Shown one piece after another: positions 1 through 12,885 of a DNA stretch of 64,000 bases; position 1 is the first letter of the stretch, and every line of letters starts with the position of its first letter. Both the position numbers and the translations under genes were made by a program. The stretch lies in the NCBI GenBank assembly GCA_026874595.1, contig CM049318.1, positions 40,075,956 to 40,139,955 of the forward strand, written 5' to 3'. The notes under the pieces were generated by a model. That model searched no databases. It was not told the origin of the DNA and saw nothing but the letters and a program-made list of their open reading frames with translations. The stretch is from Sipunculus nudus (lineage: Eukaryota > Annelida > Sipuncula > Golfingiida > Sipunculidae).

Positions 1-1589
1 TTTACTGTTATGTTGTTGGTTAAAACTACTAGATGAGTTGGGTTGAACACCTGGATCAACTGTGGCTGGCCATAAGCTGCCTGGATTCTCCCCTCAAGCG
101 TGCATAATTTGATGAAAGGTCAACAAGGTCAACATACAGGTGACTCAAGAGGGGCTGGAGAGAGCCAAAGTCTGACAGGGTCTCATAAAAAACATTAATA
201 AAAGCTACAATATTTGGCAAATTTCTTTCAGCTTTCTAAACTAAAAAGCTGAAATCCTTATGTGTGCATGATATGAAAATTATATCAACAGTGCTCATGG
301 GAAACAAACGTGCCATGGTCACAGTTGGGCAAAATTTAAGGTACTAATTTTATATTTATACTAATAACTTATAAAATTTTAAAAATTCAGAACTAATTTT
401 GGGTATTCAATTGAATCTTGATTAAATAATGTTACATCCCTGACAAAAAAGATCTCTAGCTTCAGCAATGCCCTTGTTAAGGGAGTAAATATATTTCTTG
501 ATTTTTTACAAAGTGCATTATGTTTGGGCCCATAACTTAAAAAAAATACATAATACTGACATCATTTCTGGCATGTGCATAGTGAATGTATAGAAAAATA
601 TGTATATTATATATGATCAAAGTCAGATCAGTGGTTTTGATATTAGGCAGTCTTAAAGTGTAACATTGGGTTTTTAATGGAAAAATGAAGTTTTTCATTG
701 ATATCTCGAAGGAATTAAGTCCTAGTGACCAAATTCTTGGCATGGAAGGGGATTTTGGAGAAATCTAACTGTATGCCAAACTTAAGGAACTTAGAGCTGA
801 AGCTGGGGAGCTGAGCTCTAGCAAACTGCATAACACTAGCAATATGTGACGTGGTGCTTGAAAACTTGAATAAAATCTACAGTTTTTGATCAACTGGTTT
901 CAAATTTTTGGTGTTAACAGTTGAAATGCTAACAAAAACATGCTGTGAAAATTTAATACACAGCAGTTACAGCAAAAAAACGTGCCATGGTCAAAGTTGG
1001 GCAAAATTTAAGGTACCAATTTTTTATTTTTGCTAATATTTTTAAAAATTTAAAAGATTTTGATCTAATTTTGGGTATACAATTTAATTTTGATTAATAA
1101 AAGTAATATTACTGGAAAAAAAGTGCTTAGCTTTAACAAGTTTTGTGTTAAGTGATAAAATTTCTTTCCTGATTATTTACAAAATGCATTATGTTTGGGC
1201 CCATAACTTTTTCAAATTAAATAATACAGACCTAATTTCTGGCATGTACATAGGAATTATATAGAGGATTATTTATAGGAAATATGAGGAAAAACAGATG
1301 AGTGGTTTTGATATTAGGCAGTCCTAAAGTGTGAAAATAGGTTTTTAATAAAAAATTGAGGTTTTTCCTTAATTTCTCAAAGGAATAAAGTCGCAAAGAC
1401 CCAGTTTTCGGCTTGGTAGGAGATCTTGGGGACATCTAACATTATGCTGAATTTTGGATTCCTAGGTCTTACGGTTTCAAAACGTGCCACATCTACGGAC
1501 GGACGGACGGACGGACGGACGGACAGACGGACGGACGGCGGACAATGGACCACGACTATAGCTCAGATGACTTATAGTCAGCTGAGCTA
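1..1589 (+). mobile_element. pearl-like element copy 1 (left end outside window)
   Basis: The copy contains two tandem core monomers of 672 bp, each with the anchor CGTGCCATGGTCA (309 and 981), then an (ACGG)n tract at 1494-1542, then a short right end finishing in a hairpin at 1559-1589 (TAGCTCAG...CTGAGCTA, 14-bp arms with one mismatch, 3-nt loop). Core repeats, ACGG microsatellite and short right flank are the layout of the pearl elements known from bivalves, which are thought to be Helitron-like and non-autonomous. Short ORFs of about 67 codons recur on the minus strand of each monomer but differ and have no known homology. Nearly identical to 6043-7617. Confidence 0.7.
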
Positions 1590-4565
1590 AAAATGCCAGC
1601 AATACCCAAACATAAAAGGATTTATCTACAATCCTCTTTAATTCTTATCTTGTCCCAAAAATGTGCAACATGACCATAAGAGCCTTTAATATGAAAGAAA
1701 TATTCAAACTAAAGGGCTAAACAGCAGACAATATTGATCATAAATTATTTTACGAGGCCACAGGGTATCCAAAATTATGTGCAAAAGCAACATAACCCCT
1801 GTATATGGATACTGTGGGTGACCCAATCACACAGAGGACGACATTCAGGCCAGCATAGACAATGACATATGACCTTTAGGGAGCCACCTAAATTGTGTTT
1901 TCCTCCCTGATATATCTACCTGGAGCCTGGCCTCCCCCAGGAGCTGTTTCTTCATTACATCCTTTTGCTTCACATGGCCAAAAAAGCCTTTTCTTTATAT
2001 ATTCCTTTGCTACACAGTTCTCTGCCTGTTGTTCAAATTAAAAAGTGTGGTGGTAAAACACATCATATAGGAGACCCCTGTCCCTGCGAGTATACCCTAT
2101 GTTTGATCTAAAAGACCCCTGGGGTTCTGCTTCCCGTACACAAGCTGAGATTCTCGTCTTTTATTCACAGAAAAAACTTGCTTAATTCAATCTAGTGTCA
2201 GTTTTGTTTCCATGGTGACAACCCCTTGTGATTAAAGGGAAAAAATATGCATGTATGATCGCCAACCTCCCAGAAATATTCCACAATTTAAGCCTGGCTA
2301 CTGGGACCATGATGAAAACAATGTTTATGAATAATATATGCATGTAACTAGAAAATGTCCAGAGGATTTAATCCCCCCAAATGTATAGAATGTAAGAAAT
2401 GTGTATTTGTGTTGTAATGCATTGTAAAAGAATCCTTGTGGTTATACCTTATCCAATGGTCTTAGCAGGGAATATATGTCCTTAAAGTGGATACCAACAA
2501 ACTTCTGTTACAAGTCGAGAACATACCCATTTCGACCCCCCCCCCCCCTTCCTTAATTACTGTCCTGGATATGCAATGTCTGCAATCGCCTATTCCTGGA
2601 GAAACCCTATGGAGGAGGCTTAAATATGAACAAGAAAATGCATAATCCCTCCGTGGTTATCTGCATTTGCTATGAAAGCAATTACAAGAATGGCACAATC
2701 ACCATTCAGAAAGTCTAACACTGCATCCCATGGTGAAAATGAGCTGGCAAGTTTTTCTGTAAGGGAAGAGGAATAATATTTCTTCATTAATTTTACTAAA
2801 GTAATAAATGAGCCCGCTCGTAAGGGTCATTACGTGCAAAGACCTCAAAGCACAAACCCTGCCACTGGAGTTCCTGGGCAACCTCTCAATAATAAATCAG
2901 TGGGCAGCTCAGTGAGAATTAAGTAACTGGCGCACCTCCACCGCTGAAAAGAAAATTATCTGCATCTTCACAGCAACAACTGAATACCATCAATGCCAAA
3001 AAAGAATGGGTTGTTAATCATCAAAGCTTTTGAAACAGATAGAAGATTTTCTAGTGAAGATAGCGAGTTTGGCTAACATTTAAGCCCTTCTGTCCACTGA
3101 AAAGAACATGAGGTGAAACAGGGCAGCCTGAACACGGCAGATAATTAACAAACACCAGGCTGATAAAGCAAACATGGATGTAAGATCCTGCTACAGGCAT
3201 AAAACTGATTAATGAAAAATTTTCAATGGAAGAAAAGTCTTGGAAAAACATTTGGTGATATGCAAGCTGTCTATGTTGGTCTTTACATTCTGGATATACT
3301 GCTGGCAAAGCAATATCCTGAATATTTATTCCATCTTGAGAAAAAACATTATCTCTGTGAAAAGCCTTATCCAGTAACTTTTCAATTTACTCCACACCAC
3401 CATTTATAAACTTAATTTGGCATAAAGATAATAAGGTTATTTTTCTATAGCTCACTTCTTTAATACACTGTCATGACTACTTTGTAAACACAACAGTCAG
3501 GAGTCTGGATCAAGTGATGGGAATATAGTAGAGTTCATGGTACTAAATTACCAACTGGAAATGTCCATAACAATGTCAACAATGGCCTTTCAACAAAATG
3601 TTCTCTGCCTCAGCTTGATAAAAGCAAACTATATTGAGTCATATTTTGAAATAACACATTACTATTACCAACTGATTTTCAATGGTATAGTATGTCATTT
3701 TGATGAGTGCAATATGAAATTTAAAGATTAAATATACACATGCAACTATTTCTAGTGACCCAACATTGTTTAATTAAACCCAGATTAATTCAGCTGAATC
3801 ATAAAGAGCTCCATATGAGTCTGAACTGCCACAATATATTGTGTGGGATAAAAAACTAGTTTCCATTCCTGGAATAATGTTACACTGGCAAGGTTAGGAC
3901 TTATTAATTATCACTGATTATCATCAAGCACAAGAACTCTCAGACGTTACTATGTCTTAAGTCTTCAAGCTCCATGTTTATGTCTATTTGTTCATTTGTA
4001 TGAAAGAGTTCATTATTTTTGCAGCTAACAAAACACAGAGCAATGCTCCTCCTATAAGGAAGGTGAAGGTTGAATCTCTTCACTGGAAATTGTGCAGTCA
4101 CACTACTGCTCTTGTATTGTTGCAAAGCCACTAGTAATTCTTAAGTCTGGGTACTTATTGCCTATTACTTGAGCCTGAAATCAAGCCTGGACTATTTTTG
4201 TGTTGGTTTCCTATCATGATTTGTGGTTGAGTGTGTGGTCATTAGCAGAGCATTCCTCAAGCTTCTACCTTTCAAAATTTAGGAAAAAGCATTCTAAAGA
4301 CTGACCACAGAATTGATGACTTATATGGGACTGAAAACAACGTCTCCTCAGGGTGGGGGATGTTGCAGAGAGGGGGACGCAAGTGACTCATCTATACTTT
4401 ATGCTTTCCTAAACATTCTGAATATCTGAACCATACTTGACAAAAGACCAAATTTTTTTTAAGAATTATGCTGCAGACCAATCATATCTATGTAAGATAT
4501 TCTGAGTGGATGAAAAAGAGTACATACAAGCTTCTAACAGTAGAACAGTACTCACAGGAAAAAAA
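1590..4565. other. intronic sequence without recognised features
   Basis: AT-rich unique-looking DNA in the intron downstream of exon 3. It holds a 13-C run at 2536-2548 and only short chance ORFs. No exon, RNA gene or repeat family was recognised. Confidence 0.5.
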
Positions 4566-4625
4566 CGTGCCGTGGCCAAAGTTGGACAAAATTTAAGGTA
4601 CCAGTTTTTTATTTTTGCTAATATT
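4566..4625 (+). mobile_element. truncated pearl-like core fragment
   Basis: About 60 bp match the start of the core monomer (CGTGCCGTGGCCAAAGTTGG onward through the TTTTTGCTAATATT motif), after which the sequence switches abruptly to an unrelated 380-bp tandem repeat. It is a fragment or a chimeric junction. Confidence 0.6.
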
Positions 4626-5390
4626 AAAAACAAGGGACCTATGGGTCACGGCGCTCAGCTGTTATATATGATAAAAAATATGATTTAGATATGATTCATG
4701 TGCTGGTTTTGTGTGGTAATAAATATAAGCTGTATTATAAGTTGTTGTTGTTTAGCTTATGTATGATTTTGATAGTATCTTTGGAGACAGGGAAGAGGAT
4801 TGATTTCATTTATTTTATTAACAAATGGAGTACTATTGTCACACAGATTTTGACTTGGCCATATAACTTATAAGCAGAACATATAATATAAGAGTTTAAC
4901 TATTAATTAAATAATTTTACAAATATTGTCCCAAATATAATTTTTATTAAAAATAATAAGAGAATCTTATGATTTTTTAAAATGAAATATAACTGAAATG
5001 ATTATTAAAACAAGGGACCTATGGGTCACGACGCTCAGCTGTTATATATGATAAAAAAATATTATTTAGAAATGAGGCACATGCTGGTTTTGTGTGGTAA
5101 TAAATATAAGCTGTATTATGAGTTGTTGTTGTTTAGCTTATGTATGATTTTGATAGTACCTTTGGAGACAGGGAAGAGGATTGATTTCATTTATTTTATT
5201 AACAAATGGAGTACTACTGTCACACAGATTTTGACTTGGCCATATAACTTATAAGCAGAACATATAATATAAGAGTTTAACTATTTATTAAAAAAATTAC
5301 AAATATTGTCCCAAATATAATTTTTATTAAAAATAATAAGAGAATCATATGATTTTTTAAAATGAAATATAACTGATATGATTATTAAAA
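4621..5390 (+). repeat. 380-bp tandem repeat, two copies
   Basis: The sequence beginning with CAAGGGACCTATGGGTCACG at 4631 recurs at 5011, and ATTATTAAAA at 5001 recurs at 5381, so the period is 380 bp with few differences. Similar short ORFs (4691-4873, 5021-5254) are copies of the same chance frame. Confidence 0.85.
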
Positions 5391-7618
5391 TAATATTAAA
5401 GAATATATTCATGAATGCATTCATGAATACATTTTGAAAGTATTTGCACGAGTATTCATATACTTTCATTTTTACCTGAATTCCCATTCTTTATGCAAGA
5501 AATTTTATAATGGAGTACACAATCATATTCGTATTTAAATACAATTACAATGTATTCGCACCATGTCTGGTATTTTTTCAGTTTTCACCAAACAATGATG
5601 TTGAGAATCCAGAATATACAAATTTCACACATTTAAATAATGATCATAAGCAAATGGTTTTATGGCTTTTATTTATATTAAAAAATAACTGTAAAAAATT
5701 CATTTTGGACTAATTTCACATCAATGTACACACTAGACACAGTAGGAATCTAGATTAATATTATCAACTGCATCTTTGTCTATCATTAATTTCCTTCATA
5801 TAATCCTTAATGATTAGTAATGAATAATATGATTTACTTCTTTATCATTAAAAATGAACTGAAAAATGCCATAGGTGACTGCATGGTGTTATTTGGAATA
5901 TGTGACATTCTACCCATCGATACAAGATTCTTATATCATCAGTAACTGCAAGTTAATTTTCTGTTATTATAAACTAACAAATTCCTTTTCTATTTTTCTT
6001 TAATTTGTTATTAAAAACAAATAAAAATTTATTAATTTATTGTTTATTGTTATGTTGTTGGTTAAAACTACTAGATGAGTTGGGTTGAACACCTGGATCA
6101 ACTGGCTGGCCATAAGCTGCCTGGATTCTCCCCTCAAGCGTGCATAATTTGATGAAAGGTCAACAAGGTCAACATACAGGTGACTCAAGAGGGGCTGGAG
6201 AGAGCCAAAGTCTGACAGGGTCTCATAAAAAACATTAATAAAAGCTACAATATTTGGCCAATTTCTTTCAGCTTTCTAAACTAAAAAGCTGAAATCCTTA
6301 TGTGTGCATGATATGAAAATTATATCAACAGTGCTCACGGGAAACAAACGTGCCTTGGTCAAAGTTGGGCAAAATTTAAGGTACTAATTTTATATTTATA
6401 CTAATAACTTATAAAATTTTAAAAATTCAGAACTAATTTTGAGTATTCAATTGAATTTTGATTAAATAATGTTACATCCCTGACAAAAGAAATCTCTAGC
6501 TTCAGCAATGCCCTTGTTAAGGGAGTAAATATATTTCTTGATTTTTTACAAAGTGCATTATGTTTGGGCCCATAACTTAAAAAAAATACACAATACTGAC
6601 ATCATTTCTGGCATGTGCATAGTGAATGTATTGAAAAATATGTATATTATATATGATCAAAGTCAGATCAGTGGTTTTGATATTAGGCAGTCTTAAAGTG
6701 TAACATTGGGTTTTTAATGGAAAAATGAAGTTTTTCATTGATATCTCAAAGGAATTAAGTCCTAGTGACTAAATTCTTGGCATGGTAGGGGATTTTGGAG
6801 AAATCTAACTGTATGCCAAATTTAAGGAACTTAGAGCTGAAGCTCGGGAGTTGAGCTCTAGCAAACTGCATAACACTAGCAATATGTGACATGGTGCTTG
6901 AAAACTTGAATAAAATCTACAGTTTTTGATCAACTGGTTTCAAATTTTTAATGTTAACAGTTGAAATGCTAACAAAAACATGCTGTGAAAATTAAATCCA
7001 CAGCAATTACAGCAAAAAAACGTGCCATGGTCAAAGTTGGGCAAAATTTAAGGAACCAATTTTTTATTTTTGCTAATATTTTTAAAAATTTAAAAGATTT
7101 TGATCTGATTTTGGGTATACAATTTAATTTTGATTAATAAAAGTAATATTACTGGAAAAAAAGTGCTTAGCTTTAACAAGTTTTGTGTTAAGTGATAAAA
7201 TTTCTTTCCTGATTATTTACAAAATGCATTATGTTTGGGCCCATAACTTTTTTAAATTAAATAATACAGACCTAATTTCTGGCATGTACATAGGAATTAT
7301 ATAGAGGATTATTTATAGGAAATATGAGGAAAAACAGATGAGTGGTTTTGATATAAGCCAGTCCTAAAGTGTGAAAATAGGTTTTTAATAAAAAATTGAG
7401 GTTTTTCCTTAATTTCTCAAAGGAATGAAGTCGCAAAGACCCAGTTTTAGGCTTGGTAGGAGATCTTGGGGACATCTAACATTATGCTGAATTTTGGATT
7501 CCTAGGTCTTATGGTTTCAAAACGTGCCACATCTACGGACGGACGGACGGACAGACGGACGGACGACGGACAATGGACCACGACTATAGCTCAGATGACT
7601 TATAGTCAGCTGAGCTAA
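5391..7618 (+). repeat. 2.2-kb tandem duplication, unit 1
   Basis: This unit is a 650-bp spacer (5391-6042) plus a pearl-like element (6043-7617). The whole unit is repeated directly at 7619-9870 (period about 2228 bp; the motif TAATATTAAAGAATATATTC is at 5391 and 7619). Confidence 0.8.
6043..7617 (+). mobile_element. pearl-like element copy 2
   Basis: Core anchors at 6349 and 7021 (period 672), (ACGG)n tract at 7534-7570, terminal hairpin at 7587-7617. It matches copy 1 over its whole length with scattered substitutions and a shorter microsatellite, so the two are recent duplicates. Confidence 0.7.
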
Positions 7619-9870
7619 TAATATTAAAGAATATATTCATGAATGCATTCATGAATACATTTTGAAAGTATTTGCACTGGTATTCATATACTTTAATTTT
7701 TACCTGAATTCCCTTTCTTTATGCAAGAAATTTTATAATGGAGTACATATTCATATTCGTATTTAAATACAATTGCAAATTAATCGCACCATGTCAGGTA
7801 TTTATTCAGTTTTCACCAAACAATGATGTTGAGAATCCAGAATATACAAAATTAACACATTTAAATAATGATCATAAGTCCCTGGTTTTATGGCTTTTAT
7901 TTATATTTAAAAAAATAATGTAATATATTCATTTTGGACTAATTTCACATCAATGTACACACTAGACACAGTAGGAATCTAGATTAATATTATCAACTGC
8001 ATCTTTGTCTATCATTAATTTCCTTCATATGATCCCCAATCATTAGTAATGAATAATATGATTTACTTTTTTATCATTAAAATTGAACTGAAAAATACCA
8101 CAGGTGACTGCATGGTGTTATTTGGAATACATGACATTCTATCCATCGATACAAGATTCTTATATCATCAGTAACTGCAAGTTAATTTCCTGTTATTATA
8201 AACTAACAAATTCCTTTTCTATTTTTCTTTAATTTGTTATTAAAAACCAACACAAATTTATTAATTTATTGTTTATTGTTATGTTGTTGGTTAAAACTAC
8301 TAGATGAGTTGGGTTGGACACCTGGATCAACTGTGGCTGGCCATTATATAATAAGCTGCCTGGAGCCCCAGTTTATGCCTCCCGTCAAGCATGCATAATT
8401 TGCTTAAAGTTCAACAAGGTCAACATACAGGTGACTCAAGAGGGGCTGGAGAGGGCCAAAGTCTGACATGGTCTCATAGAAACATTAACAAAAGCTACAA
8501 TTTTTGGCCAATTTCTTTCAGCTTTCTAAACTAAAAAGCTGAAATCCTTATGTGTGCATGACATGAAAATTATATCAACAGTGCTCACAGGAAACAAACG
8601 TGCCATGGTCAAAGTTGAGCAAAATATAAGGTACTTATTTTATATTTATACTAATAACTTATAAAATCTGAAAAATTCAGAACTAATTTTGGGTATTCAA
8701 TTGAATCTTGATTAAATAATGTTACATCCCTGACAAAAAAATCTCTAGCTTCAGCAATCTCCTTGTTAAGGGAGTAAATTATTTCTTGATTTTTTACAAA
8801 GTGCATTATGTTTGCGCCCATAACTTAAAACAGTTACGCAATACTGACATCATATCTGGCATGTGCATAGAGAATGTATAGAAAAATATGTATATTATAT
8901 ATGATTAAAGTCAGATCAGTTGTTTTGATATTAGGCAGTCTTGAAGTGTAACAATGGGTTTTTAATGGAAAAATGAAGTTTTTCATTAATATCTCGAAGG
9001 TATTAAGTCCTAGTGACCAAATTCTTGGCATGGTAGGGGATTTTGGAGACATCTAATTGTATGCCAAATTTTAGGAACTGAGAGCTGAAGCTGGGGAGCT
9101 GAGCTCTTGCAAACTGCATAACACTAACTTGATGTAAACAATATGTTACATGGTGTTTGAAAACTTGAATAAAATCTACAGTTTTTGATCAACTTGTTTC
9201 AAATTTTTGGTGTTTACAGACAAAATGCTAACAAAAACATGCTGTGAAAATTAAATCCACAGTACTTACAGGAAAAAAACGTGCCATGGTCAAAGTTGGG
9301 CAAAATTTAAGGTACCAATTTTTTATTTTTGTTAATATTTTAAAAAAAATTAAAAGATTTTGATCTAATTTTGGGTATACAATTTAATTTTGATTAATTA
9401 AAGTTATATTACTGGAAAAAAAGTCCATAGCTTTAACATATTTTGTGTTAAGTGATCAAATATCTTTCCTGATTTTTTACAAAATGCATTATGTTTGGGC
9501 TCATAACTTTTTTAAATTATATAATACAGACATAATTTCTGGCATGTACATAGGAACTATATAGAGGAATATTTATGTTAAATATGAGGAAAAACAGTTG
9601 AGTCGTTTTGATATTAGGCAGTCCTGAAGTGTGAAAATAGGTTTTTAATAAAAAATTGAGGTTTTTCCTTAATTTCTCAAAGGAACGAAGTCACAAAGAC
9701 CCAGTTTTCGGCTTGGTAGGAGATCTTGGGGACATCTAACATTATGCCGAAATTTGGATTCCTAGGTCTTACGGTTTCAAAACGTGCCACATCTACGGAC
9801 GGACGGACGGACGGACGGACAGACAATGGACCACGACTATAGCTTAGATGACTTATAGTCAGCTGAGCTA
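7619..9870 (+). repeat. 2.2-kb tandem duplication, unit 2
   Basis: Second unit of the spacer-plus-element duplication. The spacer half (7619-8271) is close to 5391-6042 but carries small replacements (for example around 7770-7790). The element half is the more diverged of the three complete copies. Confidence 0.8.
8272..9870 (+). mobile_element. pearl-like element copy 3
   Basis: Core anchors at 8599 and 9290 (period 691, slightly expanded), (ACGG)n tract at 9794-9824, terminal hairpin at 9840-9870. It has an insertion near 8345-8375 and other differences from copies 1 and 2, indicating an older split. Confidence 0.7.
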
Positions 9871-10309
9871 AAAATCTTTTCAAATGAAGAATACACACTG
9901 TTGATTGAATGAGATACAAACAATATCATTATGCTGATTACTATCTCAGCTATATAACTGGAATTAATTTCAATTTCACACCTGGTGAAGTTATAACTCT
10001 TCTGAAGTAAGGAATTCCTTATCTGATGAAAATCCACTCTTTCATAGCAATACACCACTTTGTGGACACAATTAAATGTGCACTTTAATCATGTAACCCT
10101 GGTGGTACAATACAGAATCTAAAATGTTGCAAAAGCCTTGAATAAAAATGAATCAAATACAGAAAATTATAACATTCATCTAGTTTATGCACCATCTGGA
10201 GGGGGGCTGCAGGGCAGAGGGGAAGCCAGCCAAGAGGGGAAGCTGGCCAATTAAGGTCAGCCAAGGCATGCTGCCTGGAGTGGGTTACATAATACAGGTG
10301 TAGGCTGTA

Positions 10310-11063
10310 TAAGTCTTGCCTTGATGTAATCACTACTTGACATGGTGTATGAAAAATTGAATAAAAGTTACTCTTTTCAATCAATTCTTTTGAAATTTCT
10401 GATTTTAAAAGGTTCAATCCTTATGTAAATAATCTGTGAAAATTAAATCAACAGTGTTTACAGGGAAAAAATGTATCATGGCCAAAGTTGGAAGAAATTT
10501 AAGATATTGATTTTTTATTTATGCTAATAACTTAAACAATTTGCAAAATTCAGATCTGACTTTGGGTATACAACAGAATCTTAATTTTAAAAAGTTAAAT
10601 CCCTGAAAAAAAAGTCTCTAGCTTCAGCAATTCTCATGTTAAATGATAATATATTTCCTGATTTTATAAAAAGTGCATATGTTTGGGCCTGTAACTTCAA
10701 GAAATTGAGCAATACTGACCTAATTTTTGGTATGTACATAGTTAATCTAAGTAAGAAAATACATATTAAATATGATAAAAAACAGATCAGTGGTTTTGAT
10801 ATTAGGCAGTCTTGAAGTGTAACAATGGGTATTTAATGGAAAACAGAGGTTTTCTTTAATATTTCGAAGGAACAAAGTCCTATTGACCCAATTTTCAGTA
10901 TGGTAGGAGATTTTGGGGTCATTTGACTGTATGCAAAATTTTGGATTTGTAGGTCCAACAGTTTCAAAGCGTGCCCTGTTGACGAATCGCTGGACGAATG
11001 GCCGGATGGACAACGGACGAAGGACCATGACTAGAGCTCAGATGACTTAAAGTCAGTTGAGCT
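10310..11063 (+). mobile_element. diverged pearl-like element, single core monomer
   Basis: One monomer with the degraded anchor ATGTATCATGGCCAAAGTTG at 10471, a decayed ACGG-like tract (10978-11030) and a right-end hairpin at 11034-11063 (AGCTCA...TGAGCT). The left limit is approximate; the region 9871-10309 shows no clear repeat apart from a GC-rich patch at 10198-10290. Confidence 0.6.
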
Positions 11064-11660
11064 ATACATACAGGGAAGGGGAATTACTGAGATTAAGCTG
11101 CCCGTTCATCCTTCAGGTCACAGCTCTTCCTAACAGGACAGCAAATCTTCCATGTGAAAACTGCACTTAATGACCTAAATCAATAATCCTCACTTGAAAC
11201 CTACCATCCAATGTAAAAAAGAAATGCTGTTTGTCGTAGTGCTTAAGATGATCCAGGCACGTGCAAACAGGCATTACAAAATACATGCATGGACAATAAT
11301 GTTCATGTGGCATGCATGCTTGCATTGCTGCCTGTCAATCAATACTTAAAATGCTTTTTCATCATTATTATCTTATGAAAAGCTTCCAACAGAATATTTG
11401 GACAGTGTGTCTGTGTATTGTTTAAAGTCCCCTGCAATGCCTTCCATGCTTATCCATTCATTTATATATCATGAAGCACATGTCCTATGGAAATGTTAAA
11501 GATATAGTAATGTCACTTAATGTGTATGTGTGATCACACCACACACATGCATTGAATGGTTTCCCGGCGTTTACTCATTTGACTGTTATGACTTTTACTG
11601 TTTTGCTGGATTCCTGAGACCATTATGTATGTTGGATCAGGAATGCTTTAAAATTAATGT
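11064..11660. other. intronic sequence, nothing recognised
   Basis: Unique-looking AT-rich DNA between the last pearl-like element and the minisatellite. Confidence 0.5.
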
Positions 11661-11978
11661 ATTCAACATGTACATCATAATAAAGATAGATCCTTTTATA
11701 TTACATATCCAGTAATACATGTACATCATAATAAAGACAGATCCTTTTATATTACATATCCAGTAATACATGTACATCATAATAAAAACAGATCCTTTTA
11801 TATTACATATCCAGTAATACATGTACATCATAATAAAAACAGATCCTTTTATATTACATATCAAGTAATACATGTACATCATAATAAAGACAGATCCTTT
11901 TATATTACATATCCAGTAATACATGTACATCATAATAAAAACAGATCCTTTTATATTACATATCCAGTAATACATGTA
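11661..11978. repeat. 51-bp minisatellite, about 6 copies
   Basis: The unit GTACATCATAATAAAGACAG (then ATCCTTTTATATTACATATCCAG and TAATACAT) repeats every 51 bp with few substitutions. Because 51 is 17 codons, a minus-strand frame stays open for 112 residues (repeating MYYWICNIKGSVFIMMY). That ORF is an artefact of the period. Confidence 0.95.
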
Positions 11979-11980
11979 GA

Positions 11981-12039
11981 GTGAAACCTGTGTAATAAGG
12001 TGGTCTTATTAGACAGGTGGTCTTTCAGACAGGTTTCAC
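11981..12039. mobile_element. 59-bp mini inverted-repeat element
   Basis: GTGAAACCTGT at the left is exactly complementary to ACAGGTTTCAC at the right. Inside are AATAAG/CTTATT and repeated GGTGGTCTT motifs. It abuts the minisatellite. Similar motifs recur at 29019-29175, so this is probably a dispersed MITE-like family. Confidence 0.6.
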
Positions 12040-12044
12040 CGTAT

Positions 12045-12885
12045 GTCACAAGAAACAAATTTGTCTTTCACGGGGCATGAATCATAACATGAAGAAAGCT
12101 AGGTTACTCAGTATCAGCAGAGAAAGCTGGATCAGCTGCTGACAGTCATTTGAACCAGATGCTTCTCAGTGCTGTTTGCATTAAATTTATTTTCTATTGA
12201 TAATACTTTATGTAGATATATGTTAAATTTTCTCAATATAGCAGGCTGAATACAATCCCCCCATAACAGACACCTGTTAAATAAATGAAATGTACCTTTG
12301 AGGTTTTTTTTAAATTTTAAATGTAAAGCCGCACAAACTCTATCAATCAATAACCTCCAGGAGCCCACCTCTGAACAAATACTTGCTTTGCATGCAGTCA
12401 CTAAACAATACTGCTTACTCTTTGTCAGGAAGACTGTCTCTAAATGCCCTATACATTCAGCTATTGTTATGGTGGTTTTTATTTTGGTATAATAATGCTT
12501 CTAAGGTATACATATATCTATTCATGATACAATGCACAATAATATACTCATAATGGCAATGTACTTATAAATTAGCATCCAATTTTTTTTCTTGTCAAAG
12601 ATTATAACCAAACCTTGCTTCCTAAAAAGTTCCATTCAACTAATTAAAGTCAAATGCAAATTTGCCTTATATTCTTCAAGTCCATTGTTGAATGCAATTA
12701 CCACTTTTATTTTGATAATCAAATAGCAATGAAGAAAGACATTCGATCACTACAATATTTGACTTTGTATCCAGATTTATTGGTGCATGGAAATATTGTT
12801 CAAGAGCTGAATACTGTTAGGTGCATGACAACAAACCTTACTTTGAGAGACAACCTTAAGAGTGCAAGGAATGTTTACTACTTAC
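12045..12885. other. intron downstream of exon 3
   Basis: AT-rich sequence between the mini-element and the exon 3 donor. No further exon with good splice sites was found. Confidence 0.5.

Noticed and set aside
1232-9919. Recurring 60-80 codon minus ORFs in the pearl-like elements (for example MSPRSPTKPKTG..., ...VRPSVRPSV...)
   Set aside because: They are copies of the same repeat; the RPSV run is translated from the (ACGG)n tract, and no conserved domain is seen.
11637-11975. 112-codon minus ORF with repeating MYYWICNIKG units
   Set aside because: It exists only because the 51-bp minisatellite period is a multiple of three.
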